DNA of 38,057 bases from Minisyncoccota bacterium. GTDB taxonomy: Bacteria; Patescibacteriota; Minisyncoccia; Minisyncoccales; CG1-02-41-26. This document shows positions 31,431-38,057 of this stretch, piece by piece (positions within the stretch are counted from its first letter, which is position 1; every line of letters starts with the position of its first letter). The stretch is taken from the NCBI GenBank assembly GCA_028712605.1, contig JAQTPV010000002.1:1-38057 (forward strand), given 5' to 3'. A model generated the notes under the pieces. That model had not been told where the DNA came from and did no database searches. It saw only the letters and a list, made by a program, of their open reading frames with translations. The translations under genes were made by a program, and so were the position numbers.

Positions 31431-31548
31431 AGAAGACGACAGGAGACAAGGTGCAGGACATTTAAAGCACCTGTTGGAGCCGCCACAGGTTCCCCTCCCC
31501 TGAACTTTGTTCTCCTGTCTTCTAAATTTGACAGGTTATTTTTTATTT
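31431..31548 (+). ncRNA. Structured RNA element with attenuator-like terminator before nusA
   Basis: Not recognised as a known RNA. The closing stem pairs 31431-31446 (AGAAGAC-GAC-AGGAGA) with TCTCCTGTCTTCT at 31511-31523, 13 bp with a 3-nt bulge, extendable by CAA/TTG. Inside are AGGTGC/GCACCT (31449-31454 with 31467-31472) and GGAGCC/GGTTCC (31476-31481 with 31488-31493). The 3' strand of the closing stem (CCTGTC, 31514-31519) also pairs with GACAGG (31530-31535), followed by TTATTTTTTATTT: an intrinsic terminator mutually exclusive with the closing stem. A weak promoter (TTGCAG-17-TATCCT, 31363-31391) could start the RNA near 31398. It is either a riboswitch-like leader or a small RNA. Confidence 0.6.
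31514..31548 (+). terminator. Intrinsic terminator of the RNA element
   Basis: CCTGTC, a 10-nt loop and GACAGG are followed by a T-rich tract. The left arm is shared with the closing stem of the RNA element, so folding upstream would suppress termination. Confidence 0.65.
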
Positions 31549-31578
31549 GCTAAATTGAAATTGAGCTCGGTTCTGACT

Positions 31579-31607
31579 TTGAACGCGAGTCTTATTTTTA
31601 CTAAATT
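31579..31607 (+). promoter_or_regulatory. nusA promoter giving a leaderless mRNA
   Basis: TTGAAC (31579-31584), exactly 17 nt and TAAATT (31602-31607) end 6 nt before ATG 31614. This would give nusA its own promoter downstream of the RNA element's terminator. Confidence 0.5.
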
Positions 31608-31613
31608 TTGAAT

Positions 31614-32882
31614 ATGGACCTTAAATCATTTTCGTCCGCGATTGCGGAAATTGCTGAAGAAAGGGGCATTCCCGAAGATAAAATTTACGATATTATTTCA
31701 GAGGCCATTGCTTCAGCCTATAAAAAAGAATATGGCAAAAAGAAGCAAAAGATTGTGGCTAAACTGGAAAAGAAAACCGGTGAGCTTTTGTTTTGGCAGG
31801 TGAAGCAAGTAGTCATTCCTGAAATGCTATTAAGCGATGAGGAAATTCAAGAGCTGAAAAGCCGCCGGGCCGAGTCTGAACAAAGACCGGTTAGCGATGA
31901 AGAGTTAGAGGTTGGTGAGGGAGAGGAAAGAAAAATTCGTTTTAATCCCGAGAGGCATATTTTATTAGAAGAGGCAGTTAAAATTGAGCCAGATATTAAG
32001 GTGGGCGAGGAGCTAAAAATTCCCCTGGAAACCAAGGAGGATTTTGGCCGCATTGCCGCTCAAACTGCCAAGCAGGTTATTTTGCAAAAGATTAGAGAGG
32101 TGGAAAAAGAAGAGGCCTACAAAGAATTTAGCGACAGAGAGGGTGAGGTGGTGTCAGGCATTGTACAGCGCGTGGAAAAGAGTGCTATCTTTTTAGATAT
32201 TGGTCGAGCTTCGGGCATCTTGCCCCATAAAGAGCAGATTTTTGGTGAAACTTATCGGCCAGGCCAACGCTTAAAATTATTTGTTCTAAAAACAGAAACT
32301 ACTCCCAAGGGCCCATTAGTGGTTTTATCCAGAATTTATCCCAAGTTAATCTCTAAACTTTTTGAATTAGAGGTTCCTGAAATTGGAGCCAAGCAAGTAA
32401 TTGTTAGGGCTATTGCCAGAGAAGCTGGCTCTCGCAGTAAGGTAGCAGTTTCTGCTGAAGAGGAGGGAATTGATCCAATTGGCGCCTTGGTGGGACAGAG
32501 AGGCACTCGTATTAATGCTGTGATTAATGAATTGGGCGGTGAAAAAATAGATGTAATTTTATGGGATGAAAAGCCAGAGAAGTTTTTGGCCAATGCCTTA
32601 TCGCCAGCTAAGGTTTTAGAGGTTAGAGTATTGCCTAAAAATAGAGCTCAAGTGATTATCCCTGACGATCAACTATCTTTAGCGATTGGCAAGGAGGGTC
32701 AGAACGTTAGGCTAGCTGCTAAGCTAACGGGCTGGAAGATTGATGTTCGGTCATTAGCTCAATTTGAAGAAGACAAAAAAGAGGGCCGCGTGCCCTTTGG
32801 TGAGGACGAAGAAGTAGCGAAGGTTGAAACGTCAACGGAGCCAGACGCTGAATCAACAGAGACCGAACCAGAGCCGCAATAA
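31614..32882 (+). CDS. nusA: Transcription termination/antitermination factor NusA
   Basis: Binds RNA polymerase and nascent RNA, affecting pausing, termination and antitermination. From ATG 31614 it has 422 residues; a TTG two codons upstream is possible but unlikely. The N-terminal polymerase-binding domain (1-165) includes an acidic insertion (about 75-115). An S1 domain (about 176-240, GEVVSGIVQRVEKSAIFLDI) follows, then KH1 with LVGQRGTRINAV (292-303) and KH2 with AIGKEGQNVRLAAKLTGW (357-374). The tail from about 384 is acidic (EPDAESTETEPEPQ). It stands alone, without rimP or infB beside it, and ends at a strong terminator. Confidence 0.96.
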   Translation: MDLKSFSSAIAEIAEERGIPEDKIYDIISEAIASAYKKEYGKKKQKIVAKLEKKTGELLFWQVKQVVIPEMLLSDEEIQELKSRRAESEQRPVSDEELEVGEGEERKIRFNPERHILLEEAVKIEPDIKVGEELKIPLETKEDFGRIAAQTAKQVILQKIREVEKEEAYKEFSDREGEVVSGIVQRVEKSAIFLDIGRASGILPHKEQIFGETYRPGQRLKLFVLKTETTPKGPLVVLSRIYPKLISKLFELEVPEIGAKQVIVRAIAREAGSRSKVAVSAEEEGIDPIGALVGQRGTRINAVINELGGEKIDVILWDEKPEKFLANALSPAKVLEVRVLPKNRAQVIIPDDQLSLAIGKEGQNVRLAAKLTGWKIDVRSLAQFEEDKKEGRVPFGEDEEVAKVETSTEPDAESTETEPEPQ

Positions 32883-32911
32883 TTTTTTAGACTGTTAATA
32901 AAATAGTTATT

Positions 32912-32940
32912 CAAAAACCCCGCTTCAAGCGGGGTTTTTG
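32912..32940. terminator. Strong bidirectional terminator after nusA
   Basis: CAAAAACCCCGCTT and its exact complement are separated by one C, giving A5 and T5 flanks around a GC-rich stem. It serves nusA and the convergent 165-aa gene. Confidence 0.9.
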
Positions 32941-32953
32941 ATGTAGGTCTTTT

Positions 32954-33451
32954 TTATTGACCGGCGCTCTGTTCTTCTCGCCAAGCCTGGTCTTCCAGCC
33001 ACCGTTTATGGGGTCCTTGCCAACCGGGCTTTTTGCTTAGTTTTGCCCCTAAAACCATTTGCAAAACTGGTATAAATTGTTCCTGAACGGTTTTAAGTTG
33101 TATTCGGGCGTTTTCAATAGCCGCATTGGCTTTTTCTGGATCAAAATAATCAATATTGGTAATGGTTTCTCCTGATAATGTAACTTCTCCGCTAATCGGA
33201 ACATCCATGCCTTCTATTTTATTAATAGATACAAGTACTTCTCCGGATTGCGGATTTAAATAAAAGAAAAATGGTTGTTTTCTTTCAACTATTAACTTAA
33301 GCGCAGCTTCGGTGCCTTCTGGCACAACCTTTACAGGGAATTCAGATAGGCGGTTTGGTATATGAAGTTCAATATGTTGTTCTGGTTTCTTATTTTCTTC
33401 AGGCCTCTTTTTGTCTCCACCGCCGAACTTCCAAAAGTTTTCAAAAGCCAT
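32954..33451 (-). CDS. Hypothetical cytoplasmic protein (165 aa)
   Basis: Not recognised. It has no signal peptide or membrane segment. The first 30 residues are charged (GGGDKKRPEENKKPEQ). A probable beta-rich middle (IELHIPNRLSEFPVKVVPEG, then FFFYLNPQSGEVLVSINKI) is followed by a helix (EKANAAIENARIQLKTVQEQF) and a Trp-rich C-terminus (PGWQGPHKRWLEDQAWREE). It lies 38 nt after the 274-aa gene on the same strand and ends at the terminator shared with nusA. Codon use is like its neighbours. Confidence 0.7.
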   Translation of the reverse strand: MAFENFWKFGGGDKKRPEENKKPEQHIELHIPNRLSEFPVKVVPEGTEAALKLIVERKQPFFFYLNPQSGEVLVSINKIEGMDVPISGEVTLSGETITNIDYFDPEKANAAIENARIQLKTVQEQFIPVLQMVLGAKLSKKPGWQGPHKRWLEDQAWREEQSAGQ

Positions 33452-33489
33452 TTTATTTTGTTTAATAATTTTTACTTTTAGACCTTTAT

Positions 33490-34314
33490 TTATTGTTTAA
33501 TAAAATTACAAGTATTCTTATTCCAAATTAAGTCATACAAATGAGTCTCATCGTTTTGAGCGTCAAAGGAGGTCGCTTTAATTTCATCACCTTGGAAATT
33601 AAAGTCAGCCTCTCTCTGTGGCGTTCCTGTTTCTTGGGCTACTGTTTTACTTTGGAAAATGCCATTTTCTATCCATATCAATTCAACGTTACTGGCGCCA
33701 TAGCCCTGCCAGGCCGTTCCTTGCAGCGAGACTATATAAGCTTTGTTTTGGCAGTCATAGAAGTTTAATTCAATTGAGTCAGCGGATAGTTGCTGCACAT
33801 TGCTTATGATTTTTTCCCCATTTGGGTCAATAACGCCCAAAAAGGCGTGTTCTATACCCATAGCATGAGGGCTTGTTGGGTATTGATTGGATTCATCAAA
33901 AAGCATCATATCCTCATTGGGCTTCAGTCCCCCGTTAATTCCGTAACGGATTACAGCAAGTATGTTTTCTGCTGAATTGCCCATGAAGTTTTTCTCTACA
34001 ATATTGCTGACGCAATATATTTCAGCTGATCGCCAAGGGTTTTCTACTTGTTGGAGTTGGGCGGTTGATGGGTCATAAAAACAATCTGGTCTATTCTTTG
34101 TTTGGGTGAGGGCCTTGGTAGGGAAAAACAGTTTGAGTATTTTTGCATTCCCCATTTCTTTTTTTGGCTGACCGTTTTGATTTCTAACTATTGGCTGTAT
34201 GATGATATCGTTGTTGCCAAAATTTTTCCAGAGCAAAAGGCCAACTTCGGTAAGGCTAATAATTACTAAAATGGCCACTAATATTAGAAGCTTATCGTTA
34301 TTTTTACTAGGCAT
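33490..34314 (-). CDS. Hypothetical protein with one N-terminal membrane anchor (274 aa)
   Basis: Not recognised. A membrane helix (about 9-28, LLILVAILVIISLTEVGLLL) would place about 240 residues outside the cell. The outer part looks beta-rich, with aromatic strands (DSIELNFYDCQNKAYIVSLQ and VELIWIENGIF) and four cysteines. No catalytic motif is visible. A promoter with its -10 (TAGAAT) 5 nt before the ATG suggests a leaderless mRNA. The downstream gene probably shares the transcript. Confidence 0.72.
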   Translation of the reverse strand: MPSKNNDKLLILVAILVIISLTEVGLLLWKNFGNNDIIIQPIVRNQNGQPKKEMGNAKILKLFFPTKALTQTKNRPDCFYDPSTAQLQQVENPWRSAEIYCVSNIVEKNFMGNSAENILAVIRYGINGGLKPNEDMMLFDESNQYPTSPHAMGIEHAFLGVIDPNGEKIISNVQQLSADSIELNFYDCQNKAYIVSLQGTAWQGYGASNVELIWIENGIFQSKTVAQETGTPQREADFNFQGDEIKATSFDAQNDETHLYDLIWNKNTCNFIKQ

Positions 34315-34319
34315 ACTTT

Positions 34320-34348
34320 ATTCTAAGGGTATTTTATTCCAAAATCAA
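34320..34348 (-). promoter_or_regulatory. Promoter of the 274-aa gene, leaderless type
   Basis: On the minus strand TTGATT (34348-34343), a 17-nt spacer and TAGAAT (34325-34320) lie 5 nt before ATG 34314. The boxes match 4 of 6 and 5 of 6. Confidence 0.5.
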
Positions 34349-34377
34349 TAAAACCTTTGTGCTATAGGCATTATAAA

Positions 34378-35373
34378 TTAAAATCGGGCGAGCGCATTTA
34401 GGCGCTCCCCGATATTCCTTGGTGGTTGGTTGTTTTGTGCTTTTGTTAGGGTCCTTAGATAGAACCCAAGGTTGAAAAACTTTAGGGCCCACCTATCGTT
34501 CGCCTGGCCCTTTAGTTCTTTTTTGGAGGCATCCCTTAGATAACTAAGAATTGCCCCGTTGAGAGTTAAGGGCCATTTCCAAGTAATGAAACTTGGGAAT
34601 ATGAAATTGGGCACCGAGAAATAATCGTCAAACTCGAACGCCTTACAGGCGCAGAGTTTTTCAATTAGCTCATCTAGGTGGGTTTTATTATTCATTTTGA
34701 TATGGTGTTTGAGACGCGAATGATAAACCATATCAAATAATCCCTCTGGCAGGTCCTGTAAAGAAAACAGATCGGTGTTGCAGATCGCCAACTGGATTTT
34801 AGCGGCCTCTTTAGTTTTTTGGCACAAGATGGTGAGATTTTCGTGGTCAACCTGTTTGATTATTTGAAAATCTACCACACCTCTGCTCGCCAGCCCATTT
34901 AAGTTTTGGGCGGCTTCATCTTCAATTTGTAAAGAGTTATCAATACCAATAATAACCATCGGTATTGATAAATTCCTAATCGTCATCGCCTCTGCTAGCT
35001 GTCTTTCTACTTCCATTGTGCCGCAACCCAAACTTAATAGCAGGGTTGGTTCGTTGCTTGAATAGGGGAGCTCGGTTAATAGGGCTTGTTTAAGTGGCTC
35101 TATAAGCCCAGGGAATTTCAATCTTTCGAGCCGCCCTAGCTGTCTATGGGTTTCTGCCTGCCATTTTAAAAATGGCAAATCCATAAATTCTTGGATCTCT
35201 TGTCGGTTTTTTCTTAATCCCGGTGCCTCAGTTAAAAGCCACCAGACATAAGAAAACCACGAATGAGCGGCCTGAAAAAATTTTTCATTAATTCTAACCG
35301 CCGGGTCGTAGCCGTTTCCCACTATACCATTCAAGTCTTTGATAACCTGATCAAGAAGGTCTTTCCGATTCAT
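34378..35373 (-). CDS. Class I SAM-dependent methyltransferase, substrate unknown
   Basis: The start at ATG 35373 (MNRKDLLDQVIKDL) is preferred over the upstream ATG 35397 because AAGGAG lies 6 nt before it. The protein then has 331 residues. The glycine-rich SAM motif is LLLSLGCGTMEVERQLAEA, followed by beta-2 VIIGIDNS with the acidic ribose-binding residue. A motif IV-like region is LPEGLFDMVYHSRLKHH. An N-terminal helical domain of about 100 residues precedes the fold. The sequence between SAM motifs is like neither rRNA nor small-molecule families I can name. It stands behind a terminator, so it has its own promoter. Confidence 0.8.
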   Translation of the reverse strand: MNRKDLLDQVIKDLNGIVGNGYDPAVRINEKFFQAAHSWFSYVWWLLTEAPGLRKNRQEIQEFMDLPFLKWQAETHRQLGRLERLKFPGLIEPLKQALLTELPYSSNEPTLLLSLGCGTMEVERQLAEAMTIRNLSIPMVIIGIDNSLQIEDEAAQNLNGLASRGVVDFQIIKQVDHENLTILCQKTKEAAKIQLAICNTDLFSLQDLPEGLFDMVYHSRLKHHIKMNNKTHLDELIEKLCACKAFEFDDYFSVPNFIFPSFITWKWPLTLNGAILSYLRDASKKELKGQANDRWALKFFNLGFYLRTLTKAQNNQPPRNIGERLNALARF

Positions 35374-35473
35374 AATATTCTCCTTATCGTTAACCACCTA
35401 CTATTTAAAAACATAGCATAAAACCAGAAAAAGTGCACTATTTTCAAGCCTCAAACGCCGAAATTGAGAACTG

Positions 35474-35499
35474 CAAAAATGAAACCCTCTGATGAGGTT
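35474..35499 (-). terminator. Intrinsic terminator after the Nudix/small-membrane-protein unit
   Basis: On the minus strand AACCTC-ATCA-GAGGGTT (one bulged G) is followed by TCATTTTT. It ends the tRNA-Ala, Nudix and 70-aa gene transcript before the methyltransferase gene. Confidence 0.6.
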
Positions 35500-35518
35500 G
35501 TTGATTTTGAGGAGGGCG

Positions 35519-35731
35519 TTAAGCTTTTTTATCTTCTATTAACTTCAAAATAACCAAGAGGATTAGAAAGCCTAAGGTTAAAAGCCCTAAGGTTGGCAAT
35601 AGCTGGTCGGTTACAGGGCTGAACTCTCCACCAGGAACAAAAGGCGGGATCCTCCAAATCAATAGCAGCATGAACCCAGTGAAAACAACGCCAAGGGTTA
35701 TGGCAATAACGCCGATTAATCTTTTAAACAT
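35519..35731 (-). CDS. Small two-helix membrane protein (70 aa)
   Basis: Not recognised. Two hydrophobic helices (about 5-27 and 45-65) are joined by a short loop with prolines (RIPPFVPGGEFSPVTDQLLP) and end in a charged EDKKA tail, which should be cytoplasmic. It lies 19 nt after the Nudix gene on the same strand, with no clear ribosome site. Its size, start and real expression are less certain than those of the longer genes. Confidence 0.6.
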   Translation of the reverse strand: MFKRLIGVIAITLGVVFTGFMLLLIWRIPPFVPGGEFSPVTDQLLPTLGLLTLGFLILLVILKLIEDKKA

Positions 35732-35750
35732 ATTTTGTTAATTTAATTTT

Positions 35751-36167
35751 TTAGTTAGACCTTTGATATTTTTTGTTGGATAAAAATTTTATCAACTTTT
35801 TTAGGTGGACAGTCCCGGGTTTCACTTTTAGCAATTCTTTTTTGTTTACCCATTTATATGTTGAGTGCTCGGGACTTAATTTTATTTTCCCACTTAGATA
35901 TATCCCTTGAGCTACAATTTCAATTGACCATTGTGTCTTATGGGGCATGGCCCAGAGCATTAAAACGTTCGTGAGCCTAATCTTAATTCCAGCTTCTTCC
36001 ATTGTCTCTCTTAGGGCGGCCCCTAATGGTTGTTCGTTAAATTCAATGCCGCCCCCGGGTAAATCCCAATGTCCTGGCTCATCTTTATCCGAACCACTTT
36101 TTTTGAGGATTAGATATTTATCCCTTTTTCTGATTAAAACATGGATACCAGCACAAAAATTTTTCAT
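35751..36167 (-). CDS. Nudix hydrolase (138 aa)
   Basis: Hydrolyses a nucleoside diphosphate linked to another group; the exact substrate cannot be told. The complete Nudix box runs from G39 to I61: GX5E (G39-E45), then RETMEEAGI (R53-I61), all key residues present. It is preceded by the strand IRKRDKYLILKKSG and HWDLPGGG. Length is usual for a single-domain MutT/NUDT-like enzyme. Its ATG lies only 8 nt after the end of tRNA-Ala, so the mRNA probably derives from a tRNA-containing transcript. Confidence 0.93.
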   Translation of the reverse strand: MKNFCAGIHVLIRKRDKYLILKKSGSDKDEPGHWDLPGGGIEFNEQPLGAALRETMEEAGIKIRLTNVLMLWAMPHKTQWSIEIVAQGIYLSGKIKLSPEHSTYKWVNKKELLKVKPGTVHLKKLIKFLSNKKYQRSN

Positions 36168-36175
36168 AACCTATA

Positions 36176-36246
36176 TGGACTTGGCGAGAATCGGACTCGC
36201 GTCTCCGCAATGCGAGTGCGGCGTATTGCCACTATACTACAAGCCC
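36176..36246 (-). tRNA. tRNA-Ala (anticodon CGC)
   Basis: A full cloverleaf of 71 nt on the minus strand. The acceptor GGGCTTG/CAAGTCC includes the G3-U70 pair that defines alanine tRNAs. The D arm is GTAT/ATAC with loop AGTGGCA. The anticodon stem CCGCA/TGCGG encloses CTCGCAT, anticodon CGC, reading GCG. The T arm is GCGAG/CTCGC with loop TCCGATT. The CCA end is not encoded; the discriminator is A. Position 55 is C instead of the near-universal U. It lies 8 nt upstream of the Nudix gene. Confidence 0.93.
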
Positions 36247-36294
36247 TTTTGATTTATTCTAAATGCATTTTAGCTGAAAAGCAATGAAAATTCG

Positions 36295-36323
36295 TTGCAT
36301 TTTCAGGCATTTCAGGCTTAAAT
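36295..36323 (+). promoter_or_regulatory. Weak promoter of queA-tgt, leaderless spacing
   Basis: TTGCAT (36295-36300), a 17-nt spacer and TTAAAT (36318-36323) end 6 nt before ATG 36330. The boxes are only 3 of 6 and 4 of 6, but the spacing repeats that of yraN and nusA. Confidence 0.35.
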
Positions 36324-36329
36324 AGTTTT

Positions 36330-37376
36330 ATGCGATTAAGCGGATTTGATTATAATTTACCTAAGGAATTGATTGCTCAAAAACCAGCCGAGCCTCGCGA
36401 TTCCTCAAAGTTGCTAGTCATTAATAGGACAAAGAGGGGGTTTTTGCATAAACGATTCCGCCACATTGGTCAGTTTTTGCAAAAAGGCGATGTGATAGTT
36501 TTGAATTGCTCTAAGGTTTTACCGGCTCGTTTAAGGGGAAAGAAGGTATTAACCGGCGGCTTCGTTGAGACTTTATTGCTTGCCCCTGTTACTAGAAAAA
36601 GCAGCGATTTTATTTGGCAAAGCCGTTGGAAAATCATTGGCAAGCCTAAATTAATTGTTGGGCAGCAAATTAATTTTACTAAGGGGTTGGAGGGCGAGAT
36701 TGTTGAGGATTCTGGATATGAGAAGATAATTGAATTTAATCAAAAGGGCGAGCTATTGAGAAAGCTTATTTTTGCGCTGGGCGAAACGCCGGTTCCACCC
36801 TATATCCATTCCAGGTTGCCTGAGAAAAAGTTAAGGCAAAAATATCAGACAGTTTATGCTGAAAGACTTGGGTCAGTGGCCGCTCCTACAGCCGGCCTTC
36901 ATTTTACCAAGAGATTGATCAATAATTTGAAGAGAAAAGGGGTAATTTTTCAATATATTACTTTGCATGTTGGTTTGGGCACCTTTCAGCCGGTAAGCGT
37001 TGCGAATGTGGAAGAGCATAAAATGTCAGCTGAATGGGCCACGATTGATAAAAAAACCGCTGATTTTCTGAATAAAGCCAGGGCTAAAGGACAAAGAGTA
37101 ATTGCGGTGGGCACTACAGCCGCCCGCACTTTGGAGAGTTTTGCGGAAGATGGTAAATTGAAAGCAGGCGAGAAAATGGCGGACATTTTTATTTACCCCG
37201 GTTATCAATTTAAATTTGTCGATGCTTTGGTAACAAATTTTCACTTGCCTAAATCTACCCCGCTTTTATTGGCGTCAGCCTTTAGCGATAAAGAGTTGAT
37301 TTTACTAGCCTATAAAGAGGCAATAAAGAGAAATTATCAATTTTATAGCTTCGGTGATGCCATGATGCTTATTTAG
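36330..37376 (+). CDS. queA: S-adenosylmethionine:tRNA ribosyltransferase-isomerase QueA
   Basis: Converts preQ1 already placed in tRNA to epoxyqueuosine, using the ribosyl part of SAM. The 348-residue protein has the family signatures QKPAEPRDSSKLLVI near the N-terminus, GDVIVLNCSKVLPARLRG, then FQYITLHVGLGTFQPV, and NFHLPKSTPLLLASAF near the C-terminus. Length matches the usual 340-360. It precedes tgt by 2 nt, a common arrangement. Confidence 0.96.
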   Translation: MRLSGFDYNLPKELIAQKPAEPRDSSKLLVINRTKRGFLHKRFRHIGQFLQKGDVIVLNCSKVLPARLRGKKVLTGGFVETLLLAPVTRKSSDFIWQSRWKIIGKPKLIVGQQINFTKGLEGEIVEDSGYEKIIEFNQKGELLRKLIFALGETPVPPYIHSRLPEKKLRQKYQTVYAERLGSVAAPTAGLHFTKRLINNLKRKGVIFQYITLHVGLGTFQPVSVANVEEHKMSAEWATIDKKTADFLNKARAKGQRVIAVGTTAARTLESFAEDGKLKAGEKMADIFIYPGYQFKFVDALVTNFHLPKSTPLLLASAFSDKELILLAYKEAIKRNYQFYSFGDAMMLI

Positions 37377-37378
37377 CC

Positions 37379-38057
37379 ATGTTTCAAATAATCAAACATT
37401 CAAGAATCTCTAAGGCTAGAATTGGAAAGTTAAAAACGTTGCACGGAACCGTGGAGACACCTTTTTTTATGCCCATTGCTACTAAGGGGGCGGTTAAAAA
37501 TTTATCACCGCAAGAGTTAAAAGAAATAGGGGCGGATATTGTTTTATCTAATACCTTTCATTTAATCATTAAGCCGGGATTGGCTGTTTTAAAAAAGGCG
37601 GGTGGGTTGCACAAACTAACGGGCTGGGACGGACCTATTTTAACTGACTCCGGAGGTTATCAAGTTTTTTCTTTATCAGGCCATAGAAAAATTAATGATG
37701 AGGGGGTTCAGTTTTGCTCTCCCTTAGACGGTCAAAAAATATTTTTATCACCCGAGGAGTCAATAAGGGCACAAAACATAATTGGCTCTGATATCATTAT
37801 GGTTTTAGATGAGTGCCCGGCTTTTGTGAAAGAGAAAAAGGTTATTGAAAAAGCAGTTGACAGGACAACTCTTTGGGCAAAAAGAAGCAAGAGCTATTTT
37901 AAGAAATCTTTTAAGAACAAAAAGCCGTTGATGTTTGGGATAGTCCAGGGAGGAGTCCTCCGTGATTTAAGAGAGAAGTCAGCGAAAGATTTAGTTGGAA
38001 TTGGGTTTGATGGTTATGCTATCGGCGGCTTGTGTTTGGGCGAGCCCAACAACAAGA
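37379..38057 (+). CDS. tgt: tRNA-guanine transglycosylase (3' end off the window)
   Basis: Swaps guanine 34 of GUN-anticodon tRNAs for preQ1. 226 codons are visible from ATG 37379 to the window edge, in frame. The base-pocket motif LTDSGGYQVFSLSG carries the active-site Asp, followed by IIMVLDECPAF, MFGIVQGGVLRDLRE and GYAIGGLCLGEP, all family hallmarks. The C-terminal zinc-binding cysteines lie beyond the edge. With queA it forms the last part of the queuosine pathway; no preQ1 synthesis gene is visible here. Confidence 0.96.
   Translation, partial: MFQIIKHSRISKARIGKLKTLHGTVETPFFMPIATKGAVKNLSPQELKEIGADIVLSNTFHLIIKPGLAVLKKAGGLHKLTGWDGPILTDSGGYQVFSLSGHRKINDEGVQFCSPLDGQKIFLSPEESIRAQNIIGSDIIMVLDECPAFVKEKKVIEKAVDRTTLWAKRSKSYFKKSFKNKKPLMFGIVQGGVLRDLREKSAKDLVGIGFDGYAIGGLCLGEPNNK

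Noticed and set aside
31438..31454. GACAGGAGACAAGGTGC resembles a cobalamin-riboswitch B12 box
   Set aside because: The box lies at the 5' end, not near the 3' end of the element, and the other conserved parts of that riboswitch are missing.
1..38057. CRISPR array, insertion sequence or prophage
   Set aside because: No regularly spaced repeats, transposase or phage structural gene was seen on reading the window.

Overview
The window looks like a chromosome segment from a Candidate Phyla Radiation (Patescibacteria) bacterium, most likely Parcubacteria-like. The evidence is short core proteins (YidD 69 aa, RnpA about 113 aa), long proteins recognisable only by local motifs, a Gram-positive-like type IV secretion (T4SS) gene set sitting in the chromosome, few Shine-Dalgarno sites, and TGA used as an ordinary stop (rpmH, the 1761-aa gene). 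The last point argues against the UGA=Gly lineages (SR1, Gracilibacteria). I saw no IS element, phage gene, CRISPR array or rRNA.

Layout. 1-923: dnaA (minus, runs off the left edge). 924-1140: dnaA/rpmH divergent region, with a good rpmH promoter and a weak oriC candidate. 1141-3157: classic rpmH-rnpA-yidD-yidC-jag block. 3239-22302: one long plus-strand cluster: PrgI-like protein, TraC/VirB4 N-terminal-like protein, VirB4 ATPase, small membrane protein, a 2075-aa protein with a VirB2-like membrane head, a 1761-aa secreted Cys-rich protein, a membrane-anchored lytic transglycosylase, and a 720-aa protein with a second VirB2-like head and possible beta/gamma-crystallin folds. It ends at a perfect palindromic terminator. 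22381-27144: a small minus-strand hypothetical gene, an SPFH-like membrane protein behind a perfect consensus promoter, and a 972-aa VirB6/TrbL-like polytopic protein (minus).

27203-32882: housekeeping genes: rsmA (minus), a LysM/M23 peptidase, comM/yifB (minus), yraN, a structured RNA element ending in an intrinsic terminator, and nusA. 32954-36246: minus-strand accessory genes (two hypotheticals, a SAM methyltransferase, a tiny membrane protein, a Nudix hydrolase) headed by tRNA-Ala(CGC). 36330-38057: queA-tgt (queuosine), tgt cut by the right edge.

The most interesting parts are: (i) the T4SS-like apparatus, whose giant Cys-rich proteins take about 11.5 kb and whose neighbours share CX3C-type cysteine modules and two homologous pilin-like heads; (ii) the RNA before nusA, whose closing stem and terminator hairpin are mutually exclusive; and (iii) several genes whose -10 box lies 5-6 nt before the ATG, suggesting leaderless mRNAs. 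All functional statements come from reading motifs by eye; no database search was possible.
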